Source of the DNA: Kaistella sp.
Lineage (GTDB): Bacteria; Bacteroidota; Bacteroidia; Flavobacteriales; Weeksellaceae
DNA length: 57,780 nt
Direction: 5' to 3'
NCBI GenBank assembly: GCA_019459085.1
Contig: JAIBEW010000035.1
Coordinates: forward strand, 1-57,780
The position numbers and the translations under genes are program-made. Numbering within the stretch: position 1 is the stretch's first letter; every line of letters starts with the position of its first letter. Below the pieces are notes generated by a model. That model did not search any database and was not told where the DNA came from. It worked only from the letters and a program-made list of their open reading frames with translations. Below are positions 41,468-50,450 of the stretch, piece by piece.

Positions 41468-42691
41468 TCAGGCATCCAGTTCTCCTGCAATTACATTCAG
41501 GCTGCTTAAAGTCACCACTGCATCAGAGATAACGGAACCCGTAATCATTTCAGGATAAGCCTGATAATAGATGAAACACGGTCTTCTGAAATGCAGTCGG
41601 TACGGAGTTCTTCCGCCGTCGCTGATCAGATAAAACCCAAGTTCGCCATTTCCGCCTTCTACGGCGTGGTATACTTCCCCTTTAGGAACATCGGTTTCTC
41701 CCATTACAATTTTGAAATGGTAAATCAGGGCTTCCATTTTGGTATAAACATCTGCTTTTTCGGGCAGATAAAAGTCCGGAACATCTGCATGGAAAGGACC
41801 TTCAGGAAGATTCTTAAGGGCCTGTTCAATGATTTTCAAACTCTCCCAGATTTCCTGCTGTCTCACCATAAAACGGTCGTAGGTATCGCCACCAGTTCCA
41901 ATCGGAATATTGAAATCGAAATCTTCATACGAAGAATATGGTGTTGCAACCCTGACATCATAATCTACGCCTGCTGCACGAAGATTCGGGCCGGTAAAAC
42001 CATAGTTCAGTGCACGTTCTGCTGAAATGGATCCTGCAGCAATGGTACGGTCCATAAAGATCCTGTTTCTTTCGAGTAAATTGTTGAATTCCTGGAATCT
42101 TTTCGGAAAAGTCTTCAGGAAATCATTCAGAAGTTCGTGGAATTTTGGTGAAAAATCTCTTTCAAAACCTCCGATTCTACCCATATTTGTGGTCATTCGT
42201 GCACCGCAAATCTGTTCGTAAATATCGTAGATCCGTTCACGCTCCTGAAACATATAGGTAAATCCGGTTAAGGCACCGGTATCGACTCCAATTACGGCGT
42301 TGCACACCAAATGGTCGGCAATTCTTGCCAGTTCCATCATGATCACGCGCATATAATCAACTCTCTTCGGCACTTCTACACCGATGAGTTTTTCAACCGT
42401 CATATGCCATCCGAAGTTGTTGATTGGAGCTGAACAGTAGTTCATCCTGTCGGTAAGCGTTGTGATCTGCGTGAAGTTTCTTCTTTCGGAGATTTTTTCG
42501 AAAGCACGGTGAATGTATCCTACAGTTTGCTCCGAGTGAAGAATTTTTTCTCCGTCCATCGTCAGGATATTCTGAAAAATTCCGTGGGTTGCAGGGTGGG
42601 TAGGTCCAAGATTGAGGGTGTATAACTGCCCGTCGATCTGTTCCTTGCTGTCGTACTGATTTAATATATTGGAGAGTGCGTTGTCTTTCAT
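41468..42691 (-). CDS. nuoD: NADH-quinone oxidoreductase subunit D
   Basis: A 407-residue 49-kDa-type subunit that forms the quinone-binding site with NuoB. The LGPTHPATHG motif with the quinone-contacting histidine is near residue 30, followed by GYIHRAFEKI and the MNYCSAPINNFGW segment. nuoC and nuoD are separate genes here, not fused as in E. coli. Confidence 0.97.
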   Translation of the reverse strand: MKDNALSNILNQYDSKEQIDGQLYTLNLGPTHPATHGIFQNILTMDGEKILHSEQTVGYIHRAFEKISERRNFTQITTLTDRMNYCSAPINNFGWHMTVEKLIGVEVPKRVDYMRVIMMELARIADHLVCNAVIGVDTGALTGFTYMFQERERIYDIYEQICGARMTTNMGRIGGFERDFSPKFHELLNDFLKTFPKRFQEFNNLLERNRIFMDRTIAAGSISAERALNYGFTGPNLRAAGVDYDVRVATPYSSYEDFDFNIPIGTGGDTYDRFMVRQQEIWESLKIIEQALKNLPEGPFHADVPDFYLPEKADVYTKMEALIYHFKIVMGETDVPKGEVYHAVEGGNGELGFYLISDGGRTPYRLHFRRPCFIYYQAYPEMITGSVISDAVVTLSSLNVIAGELDA

Positions 42692-42702
42692 ATTTTTTTG
42701 GA

Positions 42703-42728
42703 TTTAGGCATTAAGCAAAAGCTTAGGC
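42703..42728 (-). repeat. Heptad repeat tract between nuoC and nuoD
   Basis: On the minus strand: GCCTAAG, a 5-nt spacer CTTTT, then GCTTAAT and GCCTAAA. It fills most of the 39-base gap between nuoC and nuoD and shares GCTTAAT with the tract upstream of nuoG. Confidence 0.5.
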
Positions 42729-42730
42729 TG

Positions 42731-43231
42731 TTATCTTCCGAACATGGCGTCGTCTTTATCGGTTCTGGTCCCGTCTTCGAGCCTGTATTCCTTCAGCATC
42801 GGATGATAACCGAGTTCCGGATCATTCAAAATAACCCTTAAATCAGGATGACCTTTGAATTTAATGCCGTAAAAATCGAATGTTTCCCTTTCCATCCAGT
42901 TGGCGGCGGCAAACAGTTCCGTTAACGAATCTACTTCGGCAAAATCTCTTGTCATAAAAGTTTTGAGACGGATCCTGTGATTTTCAACCAGATTGTGAAG
43001 GTGATAAACCACGCCAATTTCTTTTTCAGGATTTTGAGGAAAATGAACTCCGCAGATGTCCGTAAGGAAAGTGTAACCGAGGCTGCTGTCTTTCATGTGG
43101 TGAACCACTTTTTTAAGATCTTCCTTTTTTATTTCGAGACAAAGCATCCCGTAAGATTCTGACTGCGTGATGACTGATTCGGGAAATTCTCTTACAAGGG
43201 CTTCTGAGACAAAATCATTCGTAAATTCCAT
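42731..43231 (-). CDS. nuoC: NADH-quinone oxidoreductase subunit C
   Basis: A 166-residue peripheral-arm subunit of the 30-kDa family. The signature WMERETFDFYGIKFKGHPDLR followed by ILNDPELGYHPMLKEY is diagnostic. It structurally supports NuoD and NuoI and starts 3 bases after nuoB. Confidence 0.96.
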   Translation of the reverse strand: MEFTNDFVSEALVREFPESVITQSESYGMLCLEIKKEDLKKVVHHMKDSSLGYTFLTDICGVHFPQNPEKEIGVVYHLHNLVENHRIRLKTFMTRDFAEVDSLTELFAAANWMERETFDFYGIKFKGHPDLRVILNDPELGYHPMLKEYRLEDGTRTDKDDAMFGR

Positions 43232-43234
43232 CCT

Positions 43235-43792
43235 TTAGTTTATTTTATAAGAGTCCAACAATTCTTTATACTGAGGAAGATCTCTTCTTCTTAAACTTTC
43301 ACTTTTCGAAAGGGCCTGAACCTGCATAAATCCTTCCAGAATCTGCTCCGGTCTTGGCGGGCAACCCGGAACGTACACATCTACCGGAATTACTTTGTCA
43401 ATTCCCTGAAGCACCGAATACGTATCGAAAATTCCGCCGCTGCATGCGCAGGCTCCAACCGAAATAACCCATTTTGGTTCAGCCATTTGTGTGTACACTT
43501 CTTTAAGAATCGGTCCCAGTTTTTTGGAAATCGTACCGCAAACCATTAAAACATCGGCCTGACGAGGAGAAAAACTCATTCTCTCGCCGCCGAAACGTGC
43601 AAGATCATAGTTCGGACCCATGGTTGCCATGAATTCAATTCCGCAGCATGAAGTTGCGAAGGGAAGCGGCCATAATGAAAGTGAACGCGCCATACCAATC
43701 AGACTGCTGAGTTGCGTGGCGAAGAAACCTTCACCTTCAAAACCTGCAGGAGCGGGAGCGTTTGTATTTATTTGTGGTGTATTTTCTGACAT
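43235..43792 (-). CDS. nuoB: NADH-quinone oxidoreductase subunit B
   Basis: A 185-residue subunit holding cluster N2, the immediate electron donor to quinone. Ligands are the tandem cysteines in FATSCCGIEFMATMGP, the cysteine in GACACSGG and the one in VPGCPPRPE. The first ~20 residues are a variable, Pro/Ala-rich tail. Confidence 0.97.
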   Translation of the reverse strand: MSENTPQINTNAPAPAGFEGEGFFATQLSSLIGMARSLSLWPLPFATSCCGIEFMATMGPNYDLARFGGERMSFSPRQADVLMVCGTISKKLGPILKEVYTQMAEPKWVISVGACACSGGIFDTYSVLQGIDKVIPVDVYVPGCPPRPEQILEGFMQVQALSKSESLRRRDLPQYKELLDSYKIN

Positions 43793-43853
43793 TTTTTTAA
43801 TTTATTTGATCCTAAAAAATCAAGACCGTGGTTAACTAGAAAAAATATTTCAA

Positions 43854-44225
43854 TTATTTGTCCCAATCCAAAGCGCCTCTTTTAAGAACATATAAAAATC
43901 CTAAAAAGAAGATGGCGACAAAAGTGAGGACTGCAAGGAAACCGTCAATTCCAAATTCGCGGAAATTAACAGCATAAGGGTAAAAAAATACAATTTCGAT
44001 ATCAAAAAGGACAAAAAGAATCGCGGTAAGAAAATACTTAACTGAAAACGGACTTCTTGCGTCGCCCTGACTTTCAATTCCGCACTCAAAACTTTTGTTT
44101 TTATCAACGGTGGTGGTTGTAGGTTTCGGGCCTAAAAAATGGGCGCCTAAAAGGGAAACTGCAACAAAACCAATGGCTACTAGAGCCTGAATGATGATAG
44201 GAATATAATTTTCGGGTAAATTCAT
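43854..44225 (-). CDS. nuoA: NADH-quinone oxidoreductase subunit A
   Basis: A 123-residue, three-helix membrane subunit, first of the nuo operon. FECGIESQGDARSPFSVKYFLTAI contains the conserved Cys-Gly loop, and FDIEIVFFYPYAV the acidic helix-2 block. A TAAATTTG box (44315-44322, minus strand) about 90 bases upstream is the likely operon promoter. Confidence 0.96.
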   Translation of the reverse strand: MNLPENYIPIIIQALVAIGFVAVSLLGAHFLGPKPTTTTVDKNKSFECGIESQGDARSPFSVKYFLTAILFVLFDIEIVFFYPYAVNFREFGIDGFLAVLTFVAIFFLGFLYVLKRGALDWDK

Positions 44226-44314
44226 GGGTGATATTTATTAACCTTGCCTTTTATCTTTCGTAACTGTTTACTGAGGAACGTACAGTTTTAATGCCGCAGC
44301 GTTTTCTCAATCTG

Positions 44315-44322
44315 CAAATTTA
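44315..44322 (-). promoter_or_regulatory. Probable -7 element of the nuo operon promoter
   Basis: TAAATTTG on the minus strand in the 171-base gap before nuoA. I cannot find a good TTTG at the right distance upstream, so only the -7 half is supported. It implies a leader of about 80 bases. Confidence 0.45.
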
Positions 44323-44396
44323 ATGAATAAAGCTGTAAGGAGGAAATTTAAGCCATGAAATTATCTCTAAAAGTATTAATTTAAGATTTAAATAAA

Positions 44397-44585
44397 TTAT
44401 TTTTTTCCTGTATTTTTAAGTCTCTTCAGAATGAGATAAGCAATAAAACCGATATACAGAAAAAGAACACTTGCAAAAAGAATGTTGATGAGGCTGTTGA
44501 TTTTCTCATCTTCAATCCGAAAAAACTGATTGTAAACCACGAAGGCTACAATCATCAACACATAAAAATACAGCTGTTTTTTCAT
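44397..44585 (-). CDS. Small two-helix membrane protein
   Basis: A 62-residue protein of unknown function. Two hydrophobic segments (about 4-22 and 34-54) are joined by a charged loop (RIEDEKIN), and the C-terminus is Lys/Arg-rich (LKRLKNTGKK), suggesting that end faces the cytoplasm. Its ATG directly follows the stop codon of the GNAT-like gene with no gap, so the two are very likely co-translated. Confidence 0.75.
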   Translation of the reverse strand: MKKQLYFYVLMIVAFVVYNQFFRIEDEKINSLINILFASVLFLYIGFIAYLILKRLKNTGKK

Positions 44586-45710
44586 TTAAATTTCTTTGGA
44601 AAAGGTGCATCTTCTTTTATGGTTTACCGGATTGTAATCCTGCCACAACATCTGAACGCTTTTGTTTTCCGCCAGTTCCGGGTTGGTTTCGGCAAATTTA
44701 ATACCCATTTTATTGAATCTTACAAAAACTTCCTTTAGAATAATTGCTGTTACCCCTCTTCTCTGGTATTTGGGCTGAATGCCGATTAAATAAAAATTGG
44801 CGCGGTTGTTTTTCTTACCGGCCTGCAGAAAATGCCACCATCCGAAAGGGAAAAGTTTGCCTTTTGATTTCTGAAGCGCTTTTGAATAAGATGGCATGGT
44901 GATCGCGAAAGAAATCAGTTCATGATTTTCATCCTCCACGCAAATCACGTAATTTTTATCAATGAAAGGAAAATATTTTTCTTTGTAGGTTTTGATCTGC
45001 TCTTCGGTGATTGGAGTGTAAGTGGAAAGCGTGTTGTAGGTTTGGTCCAACAGTTTGAACATTGGCTCCACATAAGGCAGAATTTCTTTCTTGTTTTTAA
45101 AATTCAGGACTTTGAGTTTGAATTTTTCTGCAATAAGGCTGCTGAATTTCTCCACTTTCGGGGGAAGAATTTCCGGAAAATTCATTTCAAATTCAACCCA
45201 TTCTTTTTCCATTGCAAATCCAAGCTTCTCCATGTGTTTCGGATAGTACTCGAAATTGTAAAGTCCGATCATTGTGGCAAGCTTATCAAACCCCATTGTA
45301 AGCATTCCTGCTTTGTCGAGATTTGTAAAACCCATTGGTCCTTCAATTTTTTTAATGTTTCTTTCTTTCGCGAATTTAACAGCAATTTCAATGAGCGCCG
45401 CCGAAACCTCGTCATCATCAATAAAATCGAGCCAGCCAAAACGCGCTTTGCTCATTCCGTCCGCATCTTTTTCATTTTGGTTTACAATTACGGCAATACG
45501 GCCAACAACAGCTCCGTCTTTGTATGCTAAAAACTGTCGGGTGTCCGAAGTAGCCAGTGCAGGGTTTTCTTTCGGATTCCAAATGTTTTTTTCATCATTG
45601 ATTAAGGGCGGAACATAATTTTCGCTTTTTTTGTAAAGATCCATCGGAAACCGGATGAATTTTTTTAAATCATCATCAGTTTTCACTTCAATTACAGAGA
45701 TATCAGACAT
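44586..45710 (-). CDS. GNAT-fold N-acetyltransferase-like protein
   Basis: A 374-residue protein of a family common in Bacteroidota and usually annotated only as a GNAT-like or hypothetical protein. The N-terminal part (to about 165) reads as one GNAT fold, with AYKDGAVVGRIAVIVN as a beta-hairpin. The C-terminal part carries NFYLIGIQPKYQRRGVTAIIL, in which QRRGV matches the acetyl-CoA loop Q/RxxGxG/A. The substrate is unknown. It is divergent from the metallopeptidase gene. Confidence 0.82.
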   Translation of the reverse strand: MSDISVIEVKTDDDLKKFIRFPMDLYKKSENYVPPLINDEKNIWNPKENPALATSDTRQFLAYKDGAVVGRIAVIVNQNEKDADGMSKARFGWLDFIDDDEVSAALIEIAVKFAKERNIKKIEGPMGFTNLDKAGMLTMGFDKLATMIGLYNFEYYPKHMEKLGFAMEKEWVEFEMNFPEILPPKVEKFSSLIAEKFKLKVLNFKNKKEILPYVEPMFKLLDQTYNTLSTYTPITEEQIKTYKEKYFPFIDKNYVICVEDENHELISFAITMPSYSKALQKSKGKLFPFGWWHFLQAGKKNNRANFYLIGIQPKYQRRGVTAIILKEVFVRFNKMGIKFAETNPELAENKSVQMLWQDYNPVNHKRRCTFSKEI

Positions 45711-45819
45711 TTGGTTTTATTTGGAAAAACAAATATAATTGATTAAAACATATCACAAAACTTTGGCACGTTTTTTACATCTTAAATCATTTAATAAATC
45801 TTAAAAAAAAGTAGAAAAA

Positions 45820-46527
45820 ATGACAGGTTATTACATCATTATAGGGATTTCGATGCTCATCAGTTGGTTGGTTTCATCAAGGCTGAAATCGAAGTTCGAA
45901 CATTATTCCAAAGTGCATTTGCGCAACGGAATGTCCGGAAAAGAAATCGCGGAAAAAATGCTGAGAGACAATGGGATTTCAGACGTTCAGGTCATCTCCG
46001 TTCCGGGACAGCTCACCGATCATTACAATCCGGTGAATAAAACAGTAAATTTATCAGAAGGTGTTTATATGCAGCGAAATGCTGCAGCAGCAGCTGTTGC
46101 AGCTCACGAGTGCGGACATGCTGTTCAGCATAAAGTGGGTTATTCGATGTTACAGCTCCGTTCTAAACTGGTTCCGGTTGTGAACATCAGTTCAAATTTA
46201 ATGCAGTTTGTACTTATTGCCGGTATCGGACTGATGTTTGCGACAAGATCAATTGAAAATCCAAACGGAAATACGACTGTTCTCGCAATCGGCGTTGCGA
46301 TGTTTGCGGTGACTACGCTTTTCACTTTTATCACATTGCCGGTAGAATACGACGCGAGCAACCGCGCGATGAAATGGTTAAAAGACACCGGAACAGTAAC
46401 TTCGGAAGAGTATGTTGGGGTTAAAGATTCATTAACCTGGGCGGCAAGAACTTATCTTGTAGCGGCTTTGGGTTCTTTGGCTCAGCTTCTGTATTGGGGC
46501 TCAATGTTATTGGGGAGAAGAGAATAA
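45820..46527 (+). CDS. YugP-type zinc metallopeptidase, membrane-bound
   Basis: A 235-residue integral-membrane protein of the neutral zinc metallopeptidase 2 family. A helix at 3-17, then the zinc motif HECGH (about 92-96) in AAAAAVAAHECGHAVQHK, then helices at about 128-145, 155-175 and 210-230. The EYDASNRAMKWL block after the third helix is also conserved. Substrates of the family are unknown. It starts downstream of an AT-rich 109-base divergent gap. Confidence 0.9.
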   Translation: MTGYYIIIGISMLISWLVSSRLKSKFEHYSKVHLRNGMSGKEIAEKMLRDNGISDVQVISVPGQLTDHYNPVNKTVNLSEGVYMQRNAAAAAVAAHECGHAVQHKVGYSMLQLRSKLVPVVNISSNLMQFVLIAGIGLMFATRSIENPNGNTTVLAIGVAMFAVTTLFTFITLPVEYDASNRAMKWLKDTGTVTSEEYVGVKDSLTWAARTYLVAALGSLAQLLYWGSMLLGRRE

Positions 46528-46554
46528 AAAACAACCATTTTCAGAGGTAAATTT

Positions 46555-47157
46555 TCAGAGCCACTTAAATTCAATATTCTGCATCTCGGACAACTTTTCC
46601 GAGATGCTTTCTTTTAGGGAGGTTTTTATTTTTGCGCAGATTTTGCAGTCATCATCGGACAGAAAGTCCATAATTTTGCCGCCAAATTTGTTGAGTAAGG
46701 TGAAAATAATGTTTTGCTGATTGAAACTGAATTTTATTTCGAGGTCTGATTCCAGTTCTTCGATGATGATTTCCGCTGCATCCAAAGTGAGTTTTGCCGA
46801 TTCTTTATAAGCTTTCACGAGGCCGGAAACGCCGAGTTTTGTTCCACCGTAATACCGAACCACAATCACGAGAACATTGGTTAAATGATTTGCCAAAAGT
46901 TGGTTGTAAATGGGCAATCCTGCGCTTCCTGACGGTTCTCCGTCGTCGTTTGCGCGGTAGTTTTCTCCATTCATTCCCAAACGGAAAGCATAACAGTGAT
47001 GCGTAGCTTTCGGATGGAGTTCTTTTACTTTTCCCAAATATATTTTCAAATCTGCTTCTTTAGCCAGAGGAAAGGCAAAACCGATAAATTTACTGCCTTT
47101 TTCTTTCAGAAGAATTCCCTCGACAGGAGATTTTAGAGTGCTGTAGGAGAATTCCAC
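46555..47157 (-). CDS. yigZ: IMPACT/YigZ family protein
   Basis: A 200-residue protein of the UPF0029/IMPACT family, whose members are linked to translation control. NDDGEPSGSAGLPI and VVRYYGGTKLGVSGLVKAY in the N-terminal domain are diagnostic, and a smaller ferredoxin-like C-terminal domain follows from about 135. Its first 25 bases overlap the end of ribD, implying translational coupling. Confidence 0.92.
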   Translation of the reverse strand: MEFSYSTLKSPVEGILLKEKGSKFIGFAFPLAKEADLKIYLGKVKELHPKATHHCYAFRLGMNGENYRANDDGEPSGSAGLPIYNQLLANHLTNVLVIVVRYYGGTKLGVSGLVKAYKESAKLTLDAAEIIIEELESDLEIKFSFNQQNIIFTLLNKFGGKIMDFLSDDDCKICAKIKTSLKESISEKLSEMQNIEFKWL

Positions 47158-48185
47158 GTCTGGATATTTTTATAGAATTCAACGGTATTGTCGCGGAATT
47201 GCTTTGATTCTGTAACATCAAAATTAAAATCCGGTGCTTTAGTGCCGTTTTTGAGCTTTAAATTTTCATTTTTAATGATGAGCGTTTCATCCCAAAGTCC
47301 TGCGCTGATGAACTGTTGCAAAGTAAAACGGCCGCCTTCCACCAAAACCGACTTAATCTGGTTTTCATACAGTTTCTTCATTAGATTTTCCAGAAAATTT
47401 TCTTTTTCAATTTTAATGAATTTTACATTTCCTTCCTCGGAATCTTTACATAAATTAAAAACAAGCGTCTCGGCTTCGGTGTTGAAAATGTTAAAATCAC
47501 GCGGAACCTTTAAGTCAAAATCAATTAAGATCCGCACCGGATTTCTGCCGGAAATTTCCCGTGTCGTTAGACCGGGATTGTCGGTTAAAGCAGTATTGGT
47601 GCCGACTAAAATAGCGTGTTCATCGCTCCTTAGCTGGTGCACAAACTGTTTCGTTAATTCATTACCGATCTGTGTGGGTTTGAAATCCTTATCGATAAAT
47701 CCATCTCCGGATTCCGCCCATTTCAGAATGATAAAAGGTCGTTTTTCATTCTGGAAAGTAAAGAATCTTCTGTTCAGCTGGCGGCATTCATTTTCCAGAA
47801 TTCCTGAAACCACTTCAATTCCGGCTTCTTCAATGATTTTTTTTCCTTTTCCGTTCACTTTTTCATGAGGATCGAGCGTTCCGATGACCACTTTTTTAAA
47901 ACCGGTTTCCACAATTTTATTTGCGCAGGGCGGCGTTTTCCCGAAATGGGAACACGGTTCCAGCGACACATAAATGGTGGATTCTTTCAGCAGTCCGGGA
48001 TTTTTTACGGAATTGATGGCATTAATTTCGGCATGGTTTTCACCGGCTTTTTGGTGATAACCTTCACCGATAATTTCATCTTTGTATACAATAACGCTTC
48101 CTACCAATGGATTTGGGTAGGTATTTCCGAGTGCCTGTTCCGCGAGTTGAATGCAGCGGTGGATGTAAAATTCATCTGTTTTCAT
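47133..48185 (-). CDS. ribD: Bifunctional diaminohydroxyphosphoribosylaminopyrimidine deaminase / 5-amino-6-(5-phosphoribosylamino)uracil reductase
   Basis: Carries out the second and third steps from GTP in riboflavin synthesis. The 350-residue product from the ATG at 48185 has the zinc deaminase site HAEINA (about 49-54) and PCSHFGKTPPC (about 74-84), then a reductase domain from about 145 with VGTNTALTDNPGLTTR. A 23-codon upstream extension would run over the terminator of the DUF349 gene and is rejected. It partners functionally with ribB at the other end of the window. Confidence 0.95.
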   Translation of the reverse strand: MKTDEFYIHRCIQLAEQALGNTYPNPLVGSVIVYKDEIIGEGYHQKAGENHAEINAINSVKNPGLLKESTIYVSLEPCSHFGKTPPCANKIVETGFKKVVIGTLDPHEKVNGKGKKIIEEAGIEVVSGILENECRQLNRRFFTFQNEKRPFIILKWAESGDGFIDKDFKPTQIGNELTKQFVHQLRSDEHAILVGTNTALTDNPGLTTREISGRNPVRILIDFDLKVPRDFNIFNTEAETLVFNLCKDSEEGNVKFIKIEKENFLENLMKKLYENQIKSVLVEGGRFTLQQFISAGLWDETLIIKNENLKLKNGTKAPDFNFDVTESKQFRDNTVEFYKNIQTWNSPTAL

Positions 48186-48188
48186 TCC

Positions 48189-48222
48189 AAAAAAAAGCGA
48201 AGACAAATTGCTTTGCTTCGCC
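48189..48222 (-). terminator. Terminator of the DUF349 gene
   Basis: On the minus strand GCGAAG and CTTCGC pair around a 13-nt loop and lead into eight T. It lies between the DUF349 stop codon and the ribD start. Confidence 0.65.
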
Positions 48223-48240
48223 TGTTTAATTTTTGATTTG

Positions 48241-50367
48241 TTATTCGCCGACAATCATGTGGTGAAGGTTCTGCTTCAGACTTTCAAGCAGTGCTTTTTT
48301 GTCTTCGATATTCTGAAAAGTATCTTTCAGCAAAGGGTTTTCTTTTGAGGGATTGCTGAAGAAACCGAGATTATTTTCAAGCTTGGCAATTTCTGCCTCC
48401 AGATCGGCAATCTGGTTCTTGATTTTTCGGGCTTTATCGGTAATCTGTGTTTCCGAAAGACCTTCCTCCTTCAGATCAAACTCATTGATTTTGTTGAGTT
48501 TTAATTTCTCGCGAAGTGTTTTATTGAAATCGGTATTGATGGAGAGTTTCTCTTTCGGCACTTTCCCGATAGCGTTCCATGCTGTTTTGATCTGCTCGAT
48601 TTTTTCCACACTTCCTTCTTCGTCGGTAATGGTTTTTAATTCTTCGAGAAGCGCATTTTTACGGATGAAATTTTCTTTCCAGTTGTCGGTCGTGGCGTTG
48701 TTTTTCTCTCTGAAATTATTAAAGAAGGTATTGCAGGCCTCTCTGAAATCTTCCCAAATTTTATTGGTCTGGCTTCTTGGCACATGTCCGATTTTTTTCC
48801 AGTCTTCCTGAAGTTTTTTAAACAGCGGAACGGTATTTTCCCAGTCCTCGGAATGCATATGTTCCTTCGCAAGCTGAATCAACTTCATTTTTTCCTCAAA
48901 ATTGGTCTGCTGCGACCCTTTCAGATTTTTATAAAAATCGTTCTTTCTATTGTTGAATTCACGCAGATGATGTTTGAACTCATCCCAATTCTGATTGGAC
49001 AGTTTCCGGGGAACGCTCCCTGTTTTCAGAAATTCGCTGCGCAGTTCTTCAATTTTTTTAATGGCGTTCTGCCAATAGCTGTGGCTAACATCTTTTCCGT
49101 GTTCGGCAAGCTGCTTTATTTCTTCAATAATCTTATTTTTTTTCTCCAGATTGGCAGTGTGTTCTGCTTCCATCTGAGACGAGAGTTCTGATTTTCTCTC
49201 ATGAATTTTGTCGGATATTTCTTTGAAAAGTTCCCACGTTTTTTCGCGGAATTCCTCTGCAACGGGTTCTGCTTCTTCTTTCCAGAGTTTGTGGAGGTAC
49301 TGAAGTTCATTCAAAGCTTTCTGAACCAACGGTTCATTTTCCAGTTCCTTTGCCCTTTCAATAATATGAAGCCTTTTTTCAAGATTGTGCGCGAATTCTT
49401 GTTCGCGGTATTCTTTATTCATCTCCAGCATCGCATAAAACTGGTTCAGATGATGAAAATAATTGTTGTTGAGCAGTTTGAACTCCGATTTTGCTACCTG
49501 TCCGGCATTTTGCCACGCTTCTTTGATGGAACGCATCTCCTTGAAGAAATTCACGCCCGGTTCGGAATTCGTATAGAGGTTTTTCAGCCTGTCGATAATA
49601 CTTTGACGGGTGGCAAGATTTACCTGATGCTCCGCATCCTGTTTTTTATGATATTCGTCCTGCTTTTCTTTGAAGATATGAATGAGTCCGGAAAGTTTTG
49701 AAGAATCCCGGTGAACATATTCACTAGCAGCTTCAGAAGTTTCGTTTCCGGCATTTTCCTGTTTTTCTTTCGCTTCTTCTGCGTGAATCAAATGGTTGGC
49801 ATGATCTTTCAAAAGATTGAACTGCTTGAAGAAAGTTCCGGAATTGTCTTTATTTACGATGTTTTCCATCTCCTTTAAAGTCTGCGACAGCGTCAGTTGA
49901 GCAACGGCCGTTTCTTCATGTTGATGGTGAGGTGTTTCTGATTTTATTTTTTCTTCGGAAGTTTCCGTAGGATTTGCCACTACTTTTTGAGCGGGCTCTC
50001 CTGCAGGCTTTCCCGCAGATTCTTCTGCATTTTCAGCAGGGATTTCAGCAGTTTTTTCTTCAGAAATTTCTTCAGCCGGCGTTTCAGCTTCCTCCGAAAC
50101 TGGTTCAGCGGCAATTGTTTCTTCCGGTTGAGCAAGCTCTTCGGCAGGCTTTTCGGTAGGGATTTCGTCAGTTTTTTCCTCAGAAACATCTTCAGCGGGC
50201 GTTTCTGTTGCTTCCGAAACCGGTTCAGTGGAAATGCCTTCCTCCGGTATTTCTACAGCATTTTTAGTTTCCGGATCCGGCTGGTTTTCGGTCTTTATCT
50301 CCTCCGCAGCTTCTGCTGTTTCGTTTTTTTTGGGGTCGTTGTCAGAATGTAAATCTTCTGTAATCAT
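48241..50367 (-). CDS. DUF349 repeat protein with acidic N-terminal tail
   Basis: A 708-residue protein. The first ~150 residues are low-complexity Glu/Pro/Ala/Thr with an imperfect 40-residue duplication (EPVSEEAETPAEEISEEKT and EPVSEATETPAEDVSEEKT). From about 205 onward it is helical, with at least five DUF349-type repeats of about 70 residues, each with a W-x(5-9)-G-x-V/L-like centre (AWQNAGQVAKSEF, WKKIGHVPRSQ, AWNAIGKVPKEK). The C-terminus (about 640-695) is a coiled coil. DUF349 proteins are of unknown function. It is transcribed alone, with its own terminator. Confidence 0.87.
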   Translation of the reverse strand: MITEDLHSDNDPKKNETAEAAEEIKTENQPDPETKNAVEIPEEGISTEPVSEATETPAEDVSEEKTDEIPTEKPAEELAQPEETIAAEPVSEEAETPAEEISEEKTAEIPAENAEESAGKPAGEPAQKVVANPTETSEEKIKSETPHHQHEETAVAQLTLSQTLKEMENIVNKDNSGTFFKQFNLLKDHANHLIHAEEAKEKQENAGNETSEAASEYVHRDSSKLSGLIHIFKEKQDEYHKKQDAEHQVNLATRQSIIDRLKNLYTNSEPGVNFFKEMRSIKEAWQNAGQVAKSEFKLLNNNYFHHLNQFYAMLEMNKEYREQEFAHNLEKRLHIIERAKELENEPLVQKALNELQYLHKLWKEEAEPVAEEFREKTWELFKEISDKIHERKSELSSQMEAEHTANLEKKNKIIEEIKQLAEHGKDVSHSYWQNAIKKIEELRSEFLKTGSVPRKLSNQNWDEFKHHLREFNNRKNDFYKNLKGSQQTNFEEKMKLIQLAKEHMHSEDWENTVPLFKKLQEDWKKIGHVPRSQTNKIWEDFREACNTFFNNFREKNNATTDNWKENFIRKNALLEELKTITDEEGSVEKIEQIKTAWNAIGKVPKEKLSINTDFNKTLREKLKLNKINEFDLKEEGLSETQITDKARKIKNQIADLEAEIAKLENNLGFFSNPSKENPLLKDTFQNIEDKKALLESLKQNLHHMIVGE
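50038..50247. repeat. 120-bp imperfect tandem duplication in the DUF349 gene
   Basis: About 90 bases starting at 50038 recur at 50158 with a 120-base period, for example gatttc[agc/gtc]agttttttc, and encode the duplicated acidic Pro/Glu segment. A multiple-of-three period keeps the frame, so copy number may vary among strains. Confidence 0.8.
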
Positions 50368-50450
50368 AGCAGTCTTTTTTATTAAATGGGAGGTCAGATG
50401 ATCGGTTTGGGTTGTAGACCGAAATATTGCACTAAATTAACTTATTTTTT

